Shown: positions 7,025-13,741, counted from the first letter of the stretch. The stretch is DNA of 13,927 bases from Nostocaceae cyanobacterium CSSed10_463m (GCA_003556955.1 PWQB01000462.1:1-13927), one strand, 5' to 3'. Made by a program: numbers and translations. Notes: generated by a model not told the origin, from the letters alone.

Positions 7025-8164
7025 ACTACTAGGCTCAATTGTGGCTACTACTTCCCCAGTCTGACTGGTATTATAACCGCCGATGGCCTCTAACTGTGAG
7101 AGTACTCGCCGATGTCCTAAAGTGCCAAGTAACTTTTGTACAGGGGCTTCATCTAGGTAGGGCTTGAGAACTGCTAAATCGTATCGTGATTGTTGTAAGG
7201 GGATGAATCCTAACCCGAAAGCGGCGGCGACAGATGCAGTGCTGATACCAGATGAAACTCTGCCGCTAGCCACAGCTTGGGCTACTTCTAGATGTCCGTT
7301 GACAATTTGATCAAATCCCTTGATGGCTGTAAATGGTATACTTGCATCTTGGAGCGATCGCTCTAAAACTTGGCGACTCCCTGAACCTGCTTCGCGGTTG
7401 GCAATAGTCACACCAGGTTGGGCTAAATCTGCAATAGTTTTCAGTCCCAAAGGATTATTTGGCTGAGTTAATATCCCCTCTTCCCAAATGCCCAGATTAA
7501 TTAATACAACCGCCCTATCTTTGAGAACTGAACGCACAAAGGGAATATTATATTCTTCCGTCTTGGGGTCATACAGATGCATCCCTGCAAGGTGAACCTC
7601 TCCCCGGCGCAGTCGATGCAATGCCGTCATACTATTATCTAAAGTCCAGTGGACTCTGAGGTTAGGATGCCAACGTTCAGCAGCCCGCGCCCACAGAGAT
7701 AAAGCCGGCGCACAACCTGCTAAAATTACTGTTTGATAGAGATTTCCGGGGTCATCTAGTAACTGGACTTGAATTGTATTTGTTCCAGGTAAGCGATCGC
7801 CTTCGCCATCAGCTGGTATCATTTCTGTGCGAAAAGCATCTTGACCAATTAAGGGATGAGCAATCCATTGATTTCCGACTTGAGCCAAAATGAGCCGCAG
7901 ACGCTGACCTAATGGCACATTATAGGCTGGTATAGCTGCTATTTCTGGCAAATCTTGCTCTAACCAAAATAAATCTTCCACTTGACAGCCCAAGGCTTTT
8001 GCCAACCGTAGGGCTATAGTCGTTGATGGTGCATATTGTCCAGACTCCACACCACTAATAGTTTGTCGAGTCACGCCAGCTAAGTTCGCCAAATCTTGCT
8101 GACTCATACCCAAGCGGATTCTCGTTTGTTTTAATTTGTTACGAAGGTCGTCCTGTTTTACCAC
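7007..8164 (-). CDS. XRE-family HTH regulator fused to a periplasmic-binding-protein-like sensor domain
   Basis: A 385-residue one-component transcription factor. Residues ~9-65 form a Cro/C1-type helix-turn-helix (RLGMSQQDLANLAGVTRQTI, then SGVESGQYAP). Residues ~75-140 are a linker region, and ~145-360 form a substrate-binding domain of the PBP type (COG1910-like; AGCAPALSLWARAAERWHPN, the NREAGSGSRQVLER ligand loop, and the IVNGHLEVAQAVASGRV helix). Without a signal peptide the domain would sense its ligand in the cytoplasm. COG1910 proteins are linked to molybdate or related oxyanions in some bacteria, but no molybdate genes are in view, so the ligand is open. Start is GTG at 8164 with no clear Shine-Dalgarno. 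The stop lies in a heptamer array, so the final residues (about VIRNS) are repeat-encoded. It lies downstream of the permease on the same strand with a 213-bp hairpin-rich spacer. Confidence 0.88.
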   Translation of the reverse strand: MVKQDDLRNKLKQTRIRLGMSQQDLANLAGVTRQTISGVESGQYAPSTTIALRLAKALGCQVEDLFWLEQDLPEIAAIPAYNVPLGQRLRLILAQVGNQWIAHPLIGQDAFRTEMIPADGEGDRLPGTNTIQVQLLDDPGNLYQTVILAGCAPALSLWARAAERWHPNLRVHWTLDNSMTALHRLRRGEVHLAGMHLYDPKTEEYNIPFVRSVLKDRAVVLINLGIWEEGILTQPNNPLGLKTIADLAQPGVTIANREAGSGSRQVLERSLQDASIPFTAIKGFDQIVNGHLEVAQAVASGRVSSGISTASVAAAFGLGFIPLQQSRYDLAVLKPYLDEAPVQKLLGTLGHRRVLSQLEAIGGYNTSQTGEVVATIEPSSVIRNS

Positions 8165-8206
8165 GTCTTAGCTATTGAGTTTTGCGGTTATGCTCTGATT
8201 TGTCAC

Positions 8207-8230
8207 TCCCCACGCATAGAATGCGGGGGA
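8207..8230. repeat. Bulged GC-rich hairpin, possible IS200/IS605-type end relic
   Basis: TCCCC (8207-8211), a bulged A (8212), CGCAT (8213-8217), loop AGA, then ATGCG (8221-8225) and GGGGA (8226-8230). A subterminal hairpin with a single bulged base is the hallmark of IS200/IS605-family ends, and CCCCACGC...GGGGGATTCTTAA sequences are common next to such elements in cyanobacteria (from memory). No transposase or TnpB fragment is visible nearby. It could instead be a transcriptional structure upstream of the regulator gene. Confidence 0.35.
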
Positions 8231-8312
8231 TTCTTAATTTATTGGGAGTCCGACGAATTTACCCTCGCTAAAAGTTTAACACTCTCCGGGCTAAATGGTT
8301 CATTGACGATAT

Positions 8313-8345
8313 AGATCCCCGACTTCTTTGAGAAGTCGTGGATCT
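8313..8345. repeat. Long hairpin downstream of the permease gene
   Basis: AGATCC (8313-8318) pairs with GGATCT (8340-8345) and, after one mismatch, CGACTTCT (8320-8327) pairs with AGAAGTCG (8331-8338) around a 3-nt loop. The 14 pairs make this the strongest hairpin in the window. It sits 33 bp past the permease stop; there is no T-run on the minus strand, so it is either a processing/stability structure or a REP-like repeat. Confidence 0.6.
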
Positions 8346-8377
8346 GGTTATTACGTTTTTTAAGTTTGAACTACTTA

Positions 8378-9262
8378 TCAAGACTCATCGCCCCAGGTTT
8401 GTAACTGCAAATATGCAAACACTAAGGTTACGGCTAACAAGACTGTGGCTGCGGCTGCGGCGTAACCAAAATCAAATTGAGCGAATGCTTCTTGGTAAAT
8501 GTAATAAACCAGCAAGTTAGTAGAATTGAGCGGACCGCCACCTGTAATGACATAAACCTGCTCAAAACTGCGTAGGGTAAAAATGGCTGTGGTGACTGTA
8601 GCAAATATCATTGTTGGTTGCAATCCTGGCAGGGTGACGTGCCAAAACTGCTGCCAAGCATTTGCTCCATCCAGTTCTGCTGCTTCGTAGCGACTGGGAG
8701 GGATGGCTTGTATTCCTGCTAAGAAGACTACCATATTAAAGCCTAATTGCTTCCAAATACTCAAGACAATTAGTACCGGCATTGCCCAAGTTGTACTGCC
8801 TAACCAAGGAATAGATTCAATGCCAAAAAAGTTTAAAAATCCGTTAGCAGGGCCATCGGTTTGAAATAGCCAGCGAAAGCCTAAACCTGCTGCTACTAGA
8901 GAAATAATTGAGGGCAGAAAATAGGCACTCCGCAGCAGTCCCCGCAAGGCGAGAGATTTATCTAATAGCACTGCTAACCCCAAGGGGATGATTAAGCTGG
9001 GAATGACTGTGGCGACGGTAAAATATATAGTGTTACCTAAGACCTGCCAAAAATCTGGGGTTTGTAGCAAGCGCCAATAGTTTCTTAGCCCTATCCAGGT
9101 TGTACCTGTTGAGGTGAAACTTCCAGCCGTGAAACTGAGGTAGAACAGATAGGCGATTGGCCAAATGATGAAAATACTTAGTAAAATCAGTGCGGGAGAG
9201 AGAAAAGTCCAAGCAGCAAATGTATCATTATCTAACCAGGACTTACTATATGTTTTTGGCAT
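8378..9262 (-). CDS. Sugar ABC transporter permease, MalF/UgpA (CUT1) type
   Basis: A 294-residue inner-membrane channel subunit of a carbohydrate importer. Six hydrophobic helices are visible near residues 18-42, 76-100, 108-132, 158-184, 214-236 and 266-288. The EAA loop that docks the ATPase is intact at about 193-211 (EAAELDGANAWQQFWHVTL), followed by the family's LPGLQPT. The ITGGGPLNSTNLLVYYIYQEAF stretch is characteristic of the MalF/LacF/UgpA branch. The ATG at 9262 has AGGA (9273-9276) about 10 nt upstream. No ATPase, second permease or binding protein is in the window, so partners must be elsewhere; scattered transporter genes are known for alpha-glucoside uptake (Gls system) in Anabaena, which this could belong to, but the assignment is only inference. 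It is divergent from purN with only 24 bp between start codons. Confidence 0.92.
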   Translation of the reverse strand: MPKTYSKSWLDNDTFAAWTFLSPALILLSIFIIWPIAYLFYLSFTAGSFTSTGTTWIGLRNYWRLLQTPDFWQVLGNTIYFTVATVIPSLIIPLGLAVLLDKSLALRGLLRSAYFLPSIISLVAAGLGFRWLFQTDGPANGFLNFFGIESIPWLGSTTWAMPVLIVLSIWKQLGFNMVVFLAGIQAIPPSRYEAAELDGANAWQQFWHVTLPGLQPTMIFATVTTAIFTLRSFEQVYVITGGGPLNSTNLLVYYIYQEAFAQFDFGYAAAAATVLLAVTLVFAYLQLQTWGDES

Positions 9263-9286
9263 TTATCATTTTTCCTCTTTGCTGTT

Positions 9287-9943
9287 ATGACTCTTTGCCC
9301 TGATTCTACCGTTAGCCTGGTTGCTCCCAGTATGAGTAATTGCCCGTTAAACCAAAGCACTCCTTTAAAACTGGGGGTTATGGCTTCTGGTAGTGGCAGT
9401 AATTTTGAAGCTGTTGCTCAAGCGATCGCCAATCAGCAACTAAAGGCCCAAATTCAAGTTTTAATTTATAATAACCCCTCAGCGAAAGCTGCTGTGCGGG
9501 CAGCTAATCACGGCGTGGAAGCTGTGTTATTAAATCACCGCGATTATCCCAACAGAGAATCATTTGACGCGCAAATTGTCAAGACTTTGCAGCAATATGA
9601 TGTTGATTGGGTAATTATGGCTGGTTGGATGCGTTTAGTGACACCAGTTTTAATTGATGCTTTTACAGATAAAATCATTAATATTCATCCCAGTTTGTTA
9701 CCGAGTTTTAAGGGGATTAATGCGGTAGAACAAGCTTTAGCATTGGGAGTAAAAATTACTGGCTGTACCGTACATTTGGTTTGTTTAGCAGTAGATAGCG
9801 GCCCGATATTAATGCAAGCGGCTGTGCCAGTGTTACCAGACGATACTGTAGCAACACTACACGCTCGGATTCAAATTCAGGAACATCTGATTTTACCACA
9901 GGCGATCGCCCTAGCTGCGACACGAAAAATCAGTCAACAGTAA
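9287..9943 (+). CDS. purN: Phosphoribosylglycinamide formyltransferase PurN
   Basis: Transfers a formyl group from 10-formyltetrahydrofolate to GAR in step three of purine synthesis; cytoplasmic, 218 residues as called. The GART core begins at LKLGVMASGSGSNF (residues 27-40, phosphate-binding loop). The catalytic trio is N132 and H134 in INIHPSLLPSFKG and D170 in VDSGP, each offset by 26 from the E. coli N106/H108/D144 set. The formyl-folate loop and the QEHLILPQAI tail are present. The first ~26 residues lack family similarity. An internal ATG at 9332 (residue 16) would still leave the core complete and would widen the 24-bp divergent gap to the permease; neither start has a Shine-Dalgarno, so the start is uncertain. 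HIP1 sites at 9422 and 9902 fit a resident core gene. The next gene begins 66 bp later on the same strand. Confidence 0.94.
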   Translation: MTLCPDSTVSLVAPSMSNCPLNQSTPLKLGVMASGSGSNFEAVAQAIANQQLKAQIQVLIYNNPSAKAAVRAANHGVEAVLLNHRDYPNRESFDAQIVKTLQQYDVDWVIMAGWMRLVTPVLIDAFTDKIINIHPSLLPSFKGINAVEQALALGVKITGCTVHLVCLAVDSGPILMQAAVPVLPDDTVATLHARIQIQEHLILPQAIALAATRKISQQ

Positions 9944-10009
9944 TTTGACTAAAATCACAGCCAAGCACTTTGCAAACATCCCCTAAACTCAGAAACCAGC
10001 ATCACTCAA

Positions 10010-10921
10010 ATGATAGATCACGATAGACTATTTAAAGAATTAATCCAAACATTCTTTTGGGAATTTATAGAACTATTTTTACCAGAAGTTTTAGAGTACG
10101 TTACACAAGATAGCCTCAACTTTTTAACCGAAGAAATATTTACCGATGTCACCACAGGAGACAAAAGAAGAGTAGACTTATTAGCACAAGTCAAATGGAG
10201 AGGAGAAGACAGTTATTTTCTGATTCATCTAGAAAACCAAGCATATAATCAAAAAGAAATTGAACGGCGGATGTTTCATTACTTTGCCCGTTTAGACTCT
10301 AAATTTTTAATGCCAATTTTCCCTATAGTTATATTTTCATACGACGAACCCAAAAGACCAGAAAAAAGCCAATATTTAGTTAACTTTCCCCATCGCAAGA
10401 TTTTAGAATTTAACTATGTTGCCATTCAATTAAATAATCTCAACTGGCGAAGTTTTTTAAACAAACCAAATCCCGTTGCCGCCGCATTAATGGCAAAAAT
10501 GAACTTTCAACCAGAAGAGAGAATTAAAGTTAAGCTAGAATGCTTAAGGATGTTAGTTACGCTGCAATTAAACCCTGCTAAAATAGAATTAATTTCTGGT
10601 TTTATTGACACTTATATCAAATTAAACACAACTGAAGAGCAAGAATTAAACGCTGAACTACACCAAGCTAATTTAATTGAAGAGGAAAAAATCATGGAAA
10701 TAGTGACTAGTTGGATGGAAAAGGGCATTGAAAAGGGCATTGAACAAGGAGAACAAAAAATTGTTAAAAGACAACTAAAACGGCGATTTAATGATATTAC
10801 CCCTGCGATAGAAAGCCGAATTAATGAATTATCTTCACCACAAATCGAAAGTCTAGCAGACGCAATTTTTGATTTGGAAACTTTAGAGGACTTAATCAAC
10901 TGGTTAGAGCAACAAAGGTAA
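10010..10921 (+). CDS. Rpn-family PD-(D/E)XK nuclease (recombination-promoting nuclease / putative transposase) with DUF4351-type tail
   Basis: A 303-residue protein of the large Rpn/YhgA-like family. The N-terminal half carries a PD-(D/E)XK nuclease core: the early LFKELI helix, D56 in RRVDLLAQV and E75-x-Q77 in LIHLENQ. Then come the conserved RRMFHYFARL helix, a middle helical region, and a tail with the low-complexity KGIEKGIEQGEQ stretch and a helical domain (IVKRQLKRRFNDITPAIESRI...) resembling DUF4351. The KGIE repeat is encoded by two back-to-back copies of a 12-bp unit near 10729-10752. E. coli Rpn proteins are DNA endonucleases and toxic antiphage proteins restrained by a C-terminal product made from inside the gene. 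The full-length ATG has no Shine-Dalgarno. Base composition is richer in A than purN, and no HIP1 site occurs, suggesting an accessory gene. It may be co-transcribed with purN (66-bp gap). Confidence 0.88.
   Translation: MIDHDRLFKELIQTFFWEFIELFLPEVLEYVTQDSLNFLTEEIFTDVTTGDKRRVDLLAQVKWRGEDSYFLIHLENQAYNQKEIERRMFHYFARLDSKFLMPIFPIVIFSYDEPKRPEKSQYLVNFPHRKILEFNYVAIQLNNLNWRSFLNKPNPVAAALMAKMNFQPEERIKVKLECLRMLVTLQLNPAKIELISGFIDTYIKLNTTEEQELNAELHQANLIEEEKIMEIVTSWMEKGIEKGIEQGEQKIVKRQLKRRFNDITPAIESRINELSSPQIESLADAIFDLETLEDLINWLEQQR
10694..10921 (+). CDS. Candidate intragenic C-terminal protein of the Rpn gene (RpnS-like antitoxin)
   Basis: An in-frame ATG at residue 229 of the Rpn protein is preceded by AGAGGA (10681-10686) at 7-nt spacing, a better ribosome site than that of the full-length start. 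Translation from it would give a 75-residue protein, MEIVTSWMEKGIEKG... to the shared stop, containing the KGIE stretch and the whole C-terminal helical domain but none of the nuclease residues. E. coli rpn genes are reported to make such a short product (RpnS) that blocks the long nuclease form. The strong internal site here is seen directly; its use and an antitoxin role are inference. Confidence 0.5.
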   Translation: MEIVTSWMEKGIEKGIEQGEQKIVKRQLKRRFNDITPAIESRINELSSPQIESLADAIFDLETLEDLINWLEQQR

Positions 10922-10968
10922 TAAGATAGTATTGATACCAATTTTATATAAAGATACATAAAAATAAC

Positions 10969-11001
10969 CCCTCCCTAACCCTCTGGTGCAAGCGAGGAGG
11001 G
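10969..11001. repeat. Inverted repeat after the Rpn gene
   Basis: CCCTCC (10969-10974) and GGAGGG (10996-11001) pair around a 21-nt loop. It is 48 bp past the Rpn stop and could act as a weak terminator or be one of the C/T-rich dispersed repeats of these genomes. The immediate downstream stretch contains only a broken T-run (GGATTTTTGCGG). Confidence 0.35.
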
Positions 11002-11054
11002 AACCGGATTTTTGCGGGGTCACTTAATTTTGGATTTCAGATTTTCATAATCCC

Positions 11055-11080
11055 AAATCTAAAATTTAAAATCTAAAATC
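11055..11080. repeat. Short tandem heptamer array, AAATCTA type
   Basis: Units AAATCTA (11055-11061), AAATTTA (11062-11068), AAATCTA (11069-11075) and a partial AAATC. A third heptamer class in the window, again between gene ends. Confidence 0.65.
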
Positions 11081-11093
11081 GCTTCGGTCAACG

Positions 11094-11108
11094 GGGGATT
11101 GAATCCCC
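11094..11108. repeat. Palindrome GGGGATTGAATCCCC
   Basis: Perfect 7-bp arms around a central G, 12 bp past the stop of the CPBP gene on its downstream side. It closely matches the glgX terminator core (GGGGTTTGAATCCCC). On the minus strand no T-run follows, so it looks like a REP-type repeat more than a terminator. Confidence 0.55.
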
Positions 11109-11120
11109 ATAAACAAAAGT

Positions 11121-11711
11121 TTAAGCCGTTTTTACTTGGCGGAATTTCCAGAAACATCCAGAAATCCAATTTGTAATCATGTGGGCAACAATTGGTACTA
11201 ATAAGTTACCAGTTAACAAGGCACTAAACCCTAGCATTAAGCCAATCACAGTCGCCCAAACTACATAAGGCCATTGTTGGGGGCTACTCAGATGTAAAAC
11301 ACCAAAAGCTAGACTAGATACAATCACCGCTAGATTATCTAAGCCTAAAGCTGGTAGCATTACACCCCGAAATAACAGTTCTTCACTTAACGCCGGAAGT
11401 ACGCCTAGCCAAATTAAGTCCGGTAAAGCTAAAGGTCTAATGACTATATTCAGATAATAATCTGCACTTTTACGGTAGGGAGGACAAAGGCGATAAGCTA
11501 AACCACTTAAGAGGGTGATAATTAATCCTAGTCCTAAGCCTAAAAGTACATCTGTTGCTGACCAGTACCATCTTAATAAGTAAAAATTGCCGTAGTTTAA
11601 CCACACCCTGGCGACGATCCACAACAGGATTGCAGTTACTCCCATTGCTACTAATATTTGGGTGCGTGTCAAGTATGGAAATTCTGGTTCTTGATTTTGT
11701 TGTTCAACCAC
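11121..11711 (-). CDS. CPBP-family intramembrane metalloprotease (CAAX/Abi type)
   Basis: A 196-residue membrane protein with the three signature motifs of the family: E110-E111-x3-R115 in SEELLFRGV, F136-x3-H140 in FGVLH, and H177-x3-N181 in HMITN. These place glutamate and histidines for a buried zinc/peptidase site. Hydrophobic helices are near residues 17-36, 54-73, 94-108, 124-140, 148-166 and 169-187. Relatives process prenylated proteins, mature bacteriocins or give self-immunity, and in cyanobacteria many are uncharacterised. Start is GTG at 11711 without a clear Shine-Dalgarno, so the start is moderately uncertain. It follows the DUF3326 gene on the same strand after 76 bp containing a heptamer array, and may be co-transcribed with it. 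Substrate unknown. Confidence 0.9.
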   Translation of the reverse strand: MVEQQNQEPEFPYLTRTQILVAMGVTAILLWIVARVWLNYGNFYLLRWYWSATDVLLGLGLGLIITLLSGLAYRLCPPYRKSADYYLNIVIRPLALPDLIWLGVLPALSEELLFRGVMLPALGLDNLAVIVSSLAFGVLHLSSPQQWPYVVWATVIGLMLGFSALLTGNLLVPIVAHMITNWISGCFWKFRQVKTA

Positions 11712-11740
11712 GAGTTTTTAGCGAATAGGGGACTAATCAA

Positions 11741-11768
11741 TTCAAAATTCAAAATTCAAAATTCAAAA
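11741..11768. repeat. Short tandem heptamer array (TTCAAAA)4
   Basis: Four perfect copies of TTCAAAA from 11741 to 11768 with a partial fifth. It lies in the 76-bp spacer between the DUF3326 and CPBP genes. A fourth heptamer class in the window. Confidence 0.85.
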
Positions 11769-11787
11769 TTGTTGGGGACTGGGGAAA

Positions 11788-12852
11788 CTACATGATAACT
11801 GGTTGTAAGGAGGAGATTTTAGGACTGAGGGCTGAGGGATCAATGCCGGCTTTATGGGCGACTAATACACCTACGGCTTCTAAATATGAGTTTACCCATT
11901 TCGCTGTGATTCCTAAAGCTGGGGCGGGAACTTGAATCAGAGTTTTATTTTCTGCTACAGTTATAATTTGGCATCGCCTTTGGTTTAAACTGATTAAGGC
12001 ACTACTACCACAAGCATTTGCAGGTGCGATCGCAGCATCCACTTGATCAGTCCAAATATCATCAGCGAAAGCTGTCATTGACTCTTTATTTATAATAAAT
12101 TGTGGGGCGCGACTCAAGCCCACAAGGACACATGGTAAAAAAGTATAACCTAATTCTTCCGCAGCCGAACGGGGGGATAAATTCGGTTCTGGGGGGGCGC
12201 TGGCTAAAGCTGGAGAATGGGCGCAGGGAATTTTGAAGGTGCGGACGATTAAATGGCTAATTACGGCTTCTGCACCCGCTAAAGGGTCTACACCTTGACC
12301 TTGACGATAGTTTTGTACTGCTGCTTCATCCATATTATCGGGGAAACGGGCGACAACTGCGATCGCCTCTGCCCCGGCTTTGTTAATTAATATTTCCGCC
12401 GCCCTGAGTAAGCTGTCAGGATTGCCAATGGTTCCCCAACTAGCCCCTGATGCTGAGGTGCGTAATTCTACGTTTAGTGGTGCATCAGTAACTACATAAT
12501 CTGTGAGGGTTAAACCAAGGGTAGCTCTGGCTGCGTCGGCTGCTTGGAGGTGTCGCAGTTGTAATTCTGGTTCAATCCCTTGGTCTAAAAGCAAACCGAT
12601 TTTATTATTCCGAACCGGGCGTAAACCCCAGCACCCAGAGGCAAATTTATCAAGTCCGTAACCTTCAACATACAGCGTATTGGGGAGATTCCAGTACAAA
12701 CTAGCACCATTGAGGACATTGGGGTGAGTTATCAGGCGATCGCACACCTGTGATATAACCTTAGCTACAGGCAAAGCATCACCCGCATAACCGCCAATGG
12801 CAGCACCCACCCCAGTAGGTATAATTAAAATCGCTGTATAAGGACGTTGCAT
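11788..12852 (-). CDS. DUF3326 domain-containing protein
   Basis: A 354-residue soluble protein I recognise as the DUF3326 family, found in cyanobacteria and plants and without an assigned function. Recognisable stretches are the N-terminal AILIIPTGVGAAIGGYAGDA, the YVEGYGLDKF / GCWGLRPVRNNKIGLLLD block, TDAPLNVELRTSASGASWG, and the C-terminal AAIAPANACGSSALISL. The glycine-rich N-terminus and the DAAIAPANACGS segment suggest a nucleotide- or cofactor-binding fold, but that is a guess. No signal peptide or membrane segment is visible. The ATG at 12852 has no strong Shine-Dalgarno but matches the usual family start. It holds three HIP1 sites (12026, 12359, 12736), unlike its neighbours. It is divergent from the nuclease gene (91-bp gap, no clear promoter) and upstream of the CPBP gene. 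Confidence 0.88.
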   Translation of the reverse strand: MQRPYTAILIIPTGVGAAIGGYAGDALPVAKVISQVCDRLITHPNVLNGASLYWNLPNTLYVEGYGLDKFASGCWGLRPVRNNKIGLLLDQGIEPELQLRHLQAADAARATLGLTLTDYVVTDAPLNVELRTSASGASWGTIGNPDSLLRAAEILINKAGAEAIAVVARFPDNMDEAAVQNYRQGQGVDPLAGAEAVISHLIVRTFKIPCAHSPALASAPPEPNLSPRSAAEELGYTFLPCVLVGLSRAPQFIINKESMTAFADDIWTDQVDAAIAPANACGSSALISLNQRRCQIITVAENKTLIQVPAPALGITAKWVNSYLEAVGVLVAHKAGIDPSALSPKISSLQPVIM

Positions 12853-12943
12853 ACTAAATATTGGAATAACACTGATGTTTGTTGATGCTATGAACAGGGA
12901 ACTCTAAAAAAATAACAATTCCAGGGTTTCCATAAGTAAAAGT

Positions 12944-13741
12944 ATGAAAGAGAAAACAAACAAGAGAGAAGTCCATATTACTGCCTTATACCTGGCTAAA
13001 TTTAATCAACGTGCCTTTACAGAGCTAGGATGCAATAATTGGACAGAAGTATATAGTCAAGTTTCTCAGGCTTTAGGTTATCCAGAAGCATCAATAAAAC
13101 ATTGCCGTGATACATTTGATGCGTTATTGCCTAATAAAAGACAAGGTTGGAATAAAAAACCGCCATACAAAACAGTAAGAGATATTTTTGAAGAATTCGA
13201 TAATTATGAGTTTGAAGAATTATCAAAAATTGTCAAAAATATTTTACAAAAGCCTCCCTCAAATCCTTCATTTTCTCATTTAAAACCTGAACAAAGTAAC
13301 CAGTTAGAACAGATACTCAAAGCCGAACAAGAATACAAGCAACAAGAAAGAAGTGAAGAAGAAAAGAAATGTGTATTAGCTTTGTGGGAAATTGAAGGAG
13401 GTAGGAGAGAAGTACCTATTATTGACCATGAATCATATTTATTAGTAGGAATAGCAGACTTAATCACAGATGAAGAAGTGATTGAAGTTAAAAATATTAA
13501 AAATTGGAAACACGCTGTGGGACAAGTCTTTGCTTATTGGTACTACTTTTCAGAATATCCTAATTCAGTAAATAAACAACTAATTCCCAGGATTCACTTA
13601 TTTGGAGGTGATGGATTTAATGACTACAGAATACAACTTTGTGAGTCATTAATGAAAACAGTTTTTTATCCTCACACAGATGCAATTAGAGTAACTTATG
13701 CAGAAGATTTTGATGATGTTTTTATTGTGAGTAATGAGTGA
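12944..13741 (+). CDS. Putative PD-(D/E)XK nuclease with unfamiliar N-terminal domain
   Basis: A 265-residue protein, not assigned to a named family. The C-terminal half has a clear PD-(D/E)XK active-site pattern: D172 in GIADLIT, E181-V-K183 in VIEVKNIKNWKHA, and Q194-x3-Y198 in GQVFAYW, spacing typical of restriction-like nucleases. The N-terminal ~95 residues (ALYLAKFNQRAF..LGCNNWTEVYSQVSQALGY..SIKHCRDTFDALLPNKRQGW) resemble a domain found ahead of nuclease modules in some restriction or phage proteins and may bind DNA. Residues ~110-145 are a charged, probably coiled, linker rich in E, Q and K. No methyltransferase, helicase or toxin partner is adjacent, and no Shine-Dalgarno precedes the ATG. 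A-rich composition and no HIP1 sites suggest an acquired gene. Its stop codon sits inside a hairpin. Confidence 0.72.
   Translation: MKEKTNKREVHITALYLAKFNQRAFTELGCNNWTEVYSQVSQALGYPEASIKHCRDTFDALLPNKRQGWNKKPPYKTVRDIFEEFDNYEFEELSKIVKNILQKPPSNPSFSHLKPEQSNQLEQILKAEQEYKQQERSEEEKKCVLALWEIEGGRREVPIIDHESYLLVGIADLITDEEVIEVKNIKNWKHAVGQVFAYWYYFSEYPNSVNKQLIPRIHLFGGDGFNDYRIQLCESLMKTVFYPHTDAIRVTYAEDFDDVFIVSNE

Larger units (their letters stand above)
722..12743. repeat. HIP1 octamer GCGATCGC, twelve dispersed copies
   Basis: Exact copies start at 722, 1776, 2462, 2590, 5333, 7354, 7793, 9422, 9902, 12026, 12359 and 12736. Chance alone would give about 0.2 in a window this long. HIP1 over-representation is a hallmark of many cyanobacterial chromosomes. 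All copies are inside pcrA, glgX, the XRE regulator, purN and DUF3326; none is in the HAD, permease, Rpn, CPBP or terminal nuclease genes, nor in the intergenic gaps. Confidence 0.9.

Noticed and set aside
8338..8520. 60-codon plus-strand ORF rich in Leu and Arg
   Set aside because: Overlaps the hairpin and the 3' end of the permease antisense; the composition is a by-product of permease codons.
7007..9262. XRE regulator plus permease as a toxin-antitoxin or one operon
   Set aside because: The regulator is a full-length sensor fusion, and the 213-bp hairpin-rich spacer argues against tight co-transcription.
10729..10752. 12-bp tandem duplication in the Rpn gene as a frameshift or assembly artefact
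   Set aside because: It keeps the frame and encodes the KGIE repeat common in this family.
10612..10959. 115-codon minus-strand ORF opposite the Rpn gene
   Set aside because: Serine- and cysteine-rich translation typical of an antisense frame; the plus strand has recognisable family motifs.
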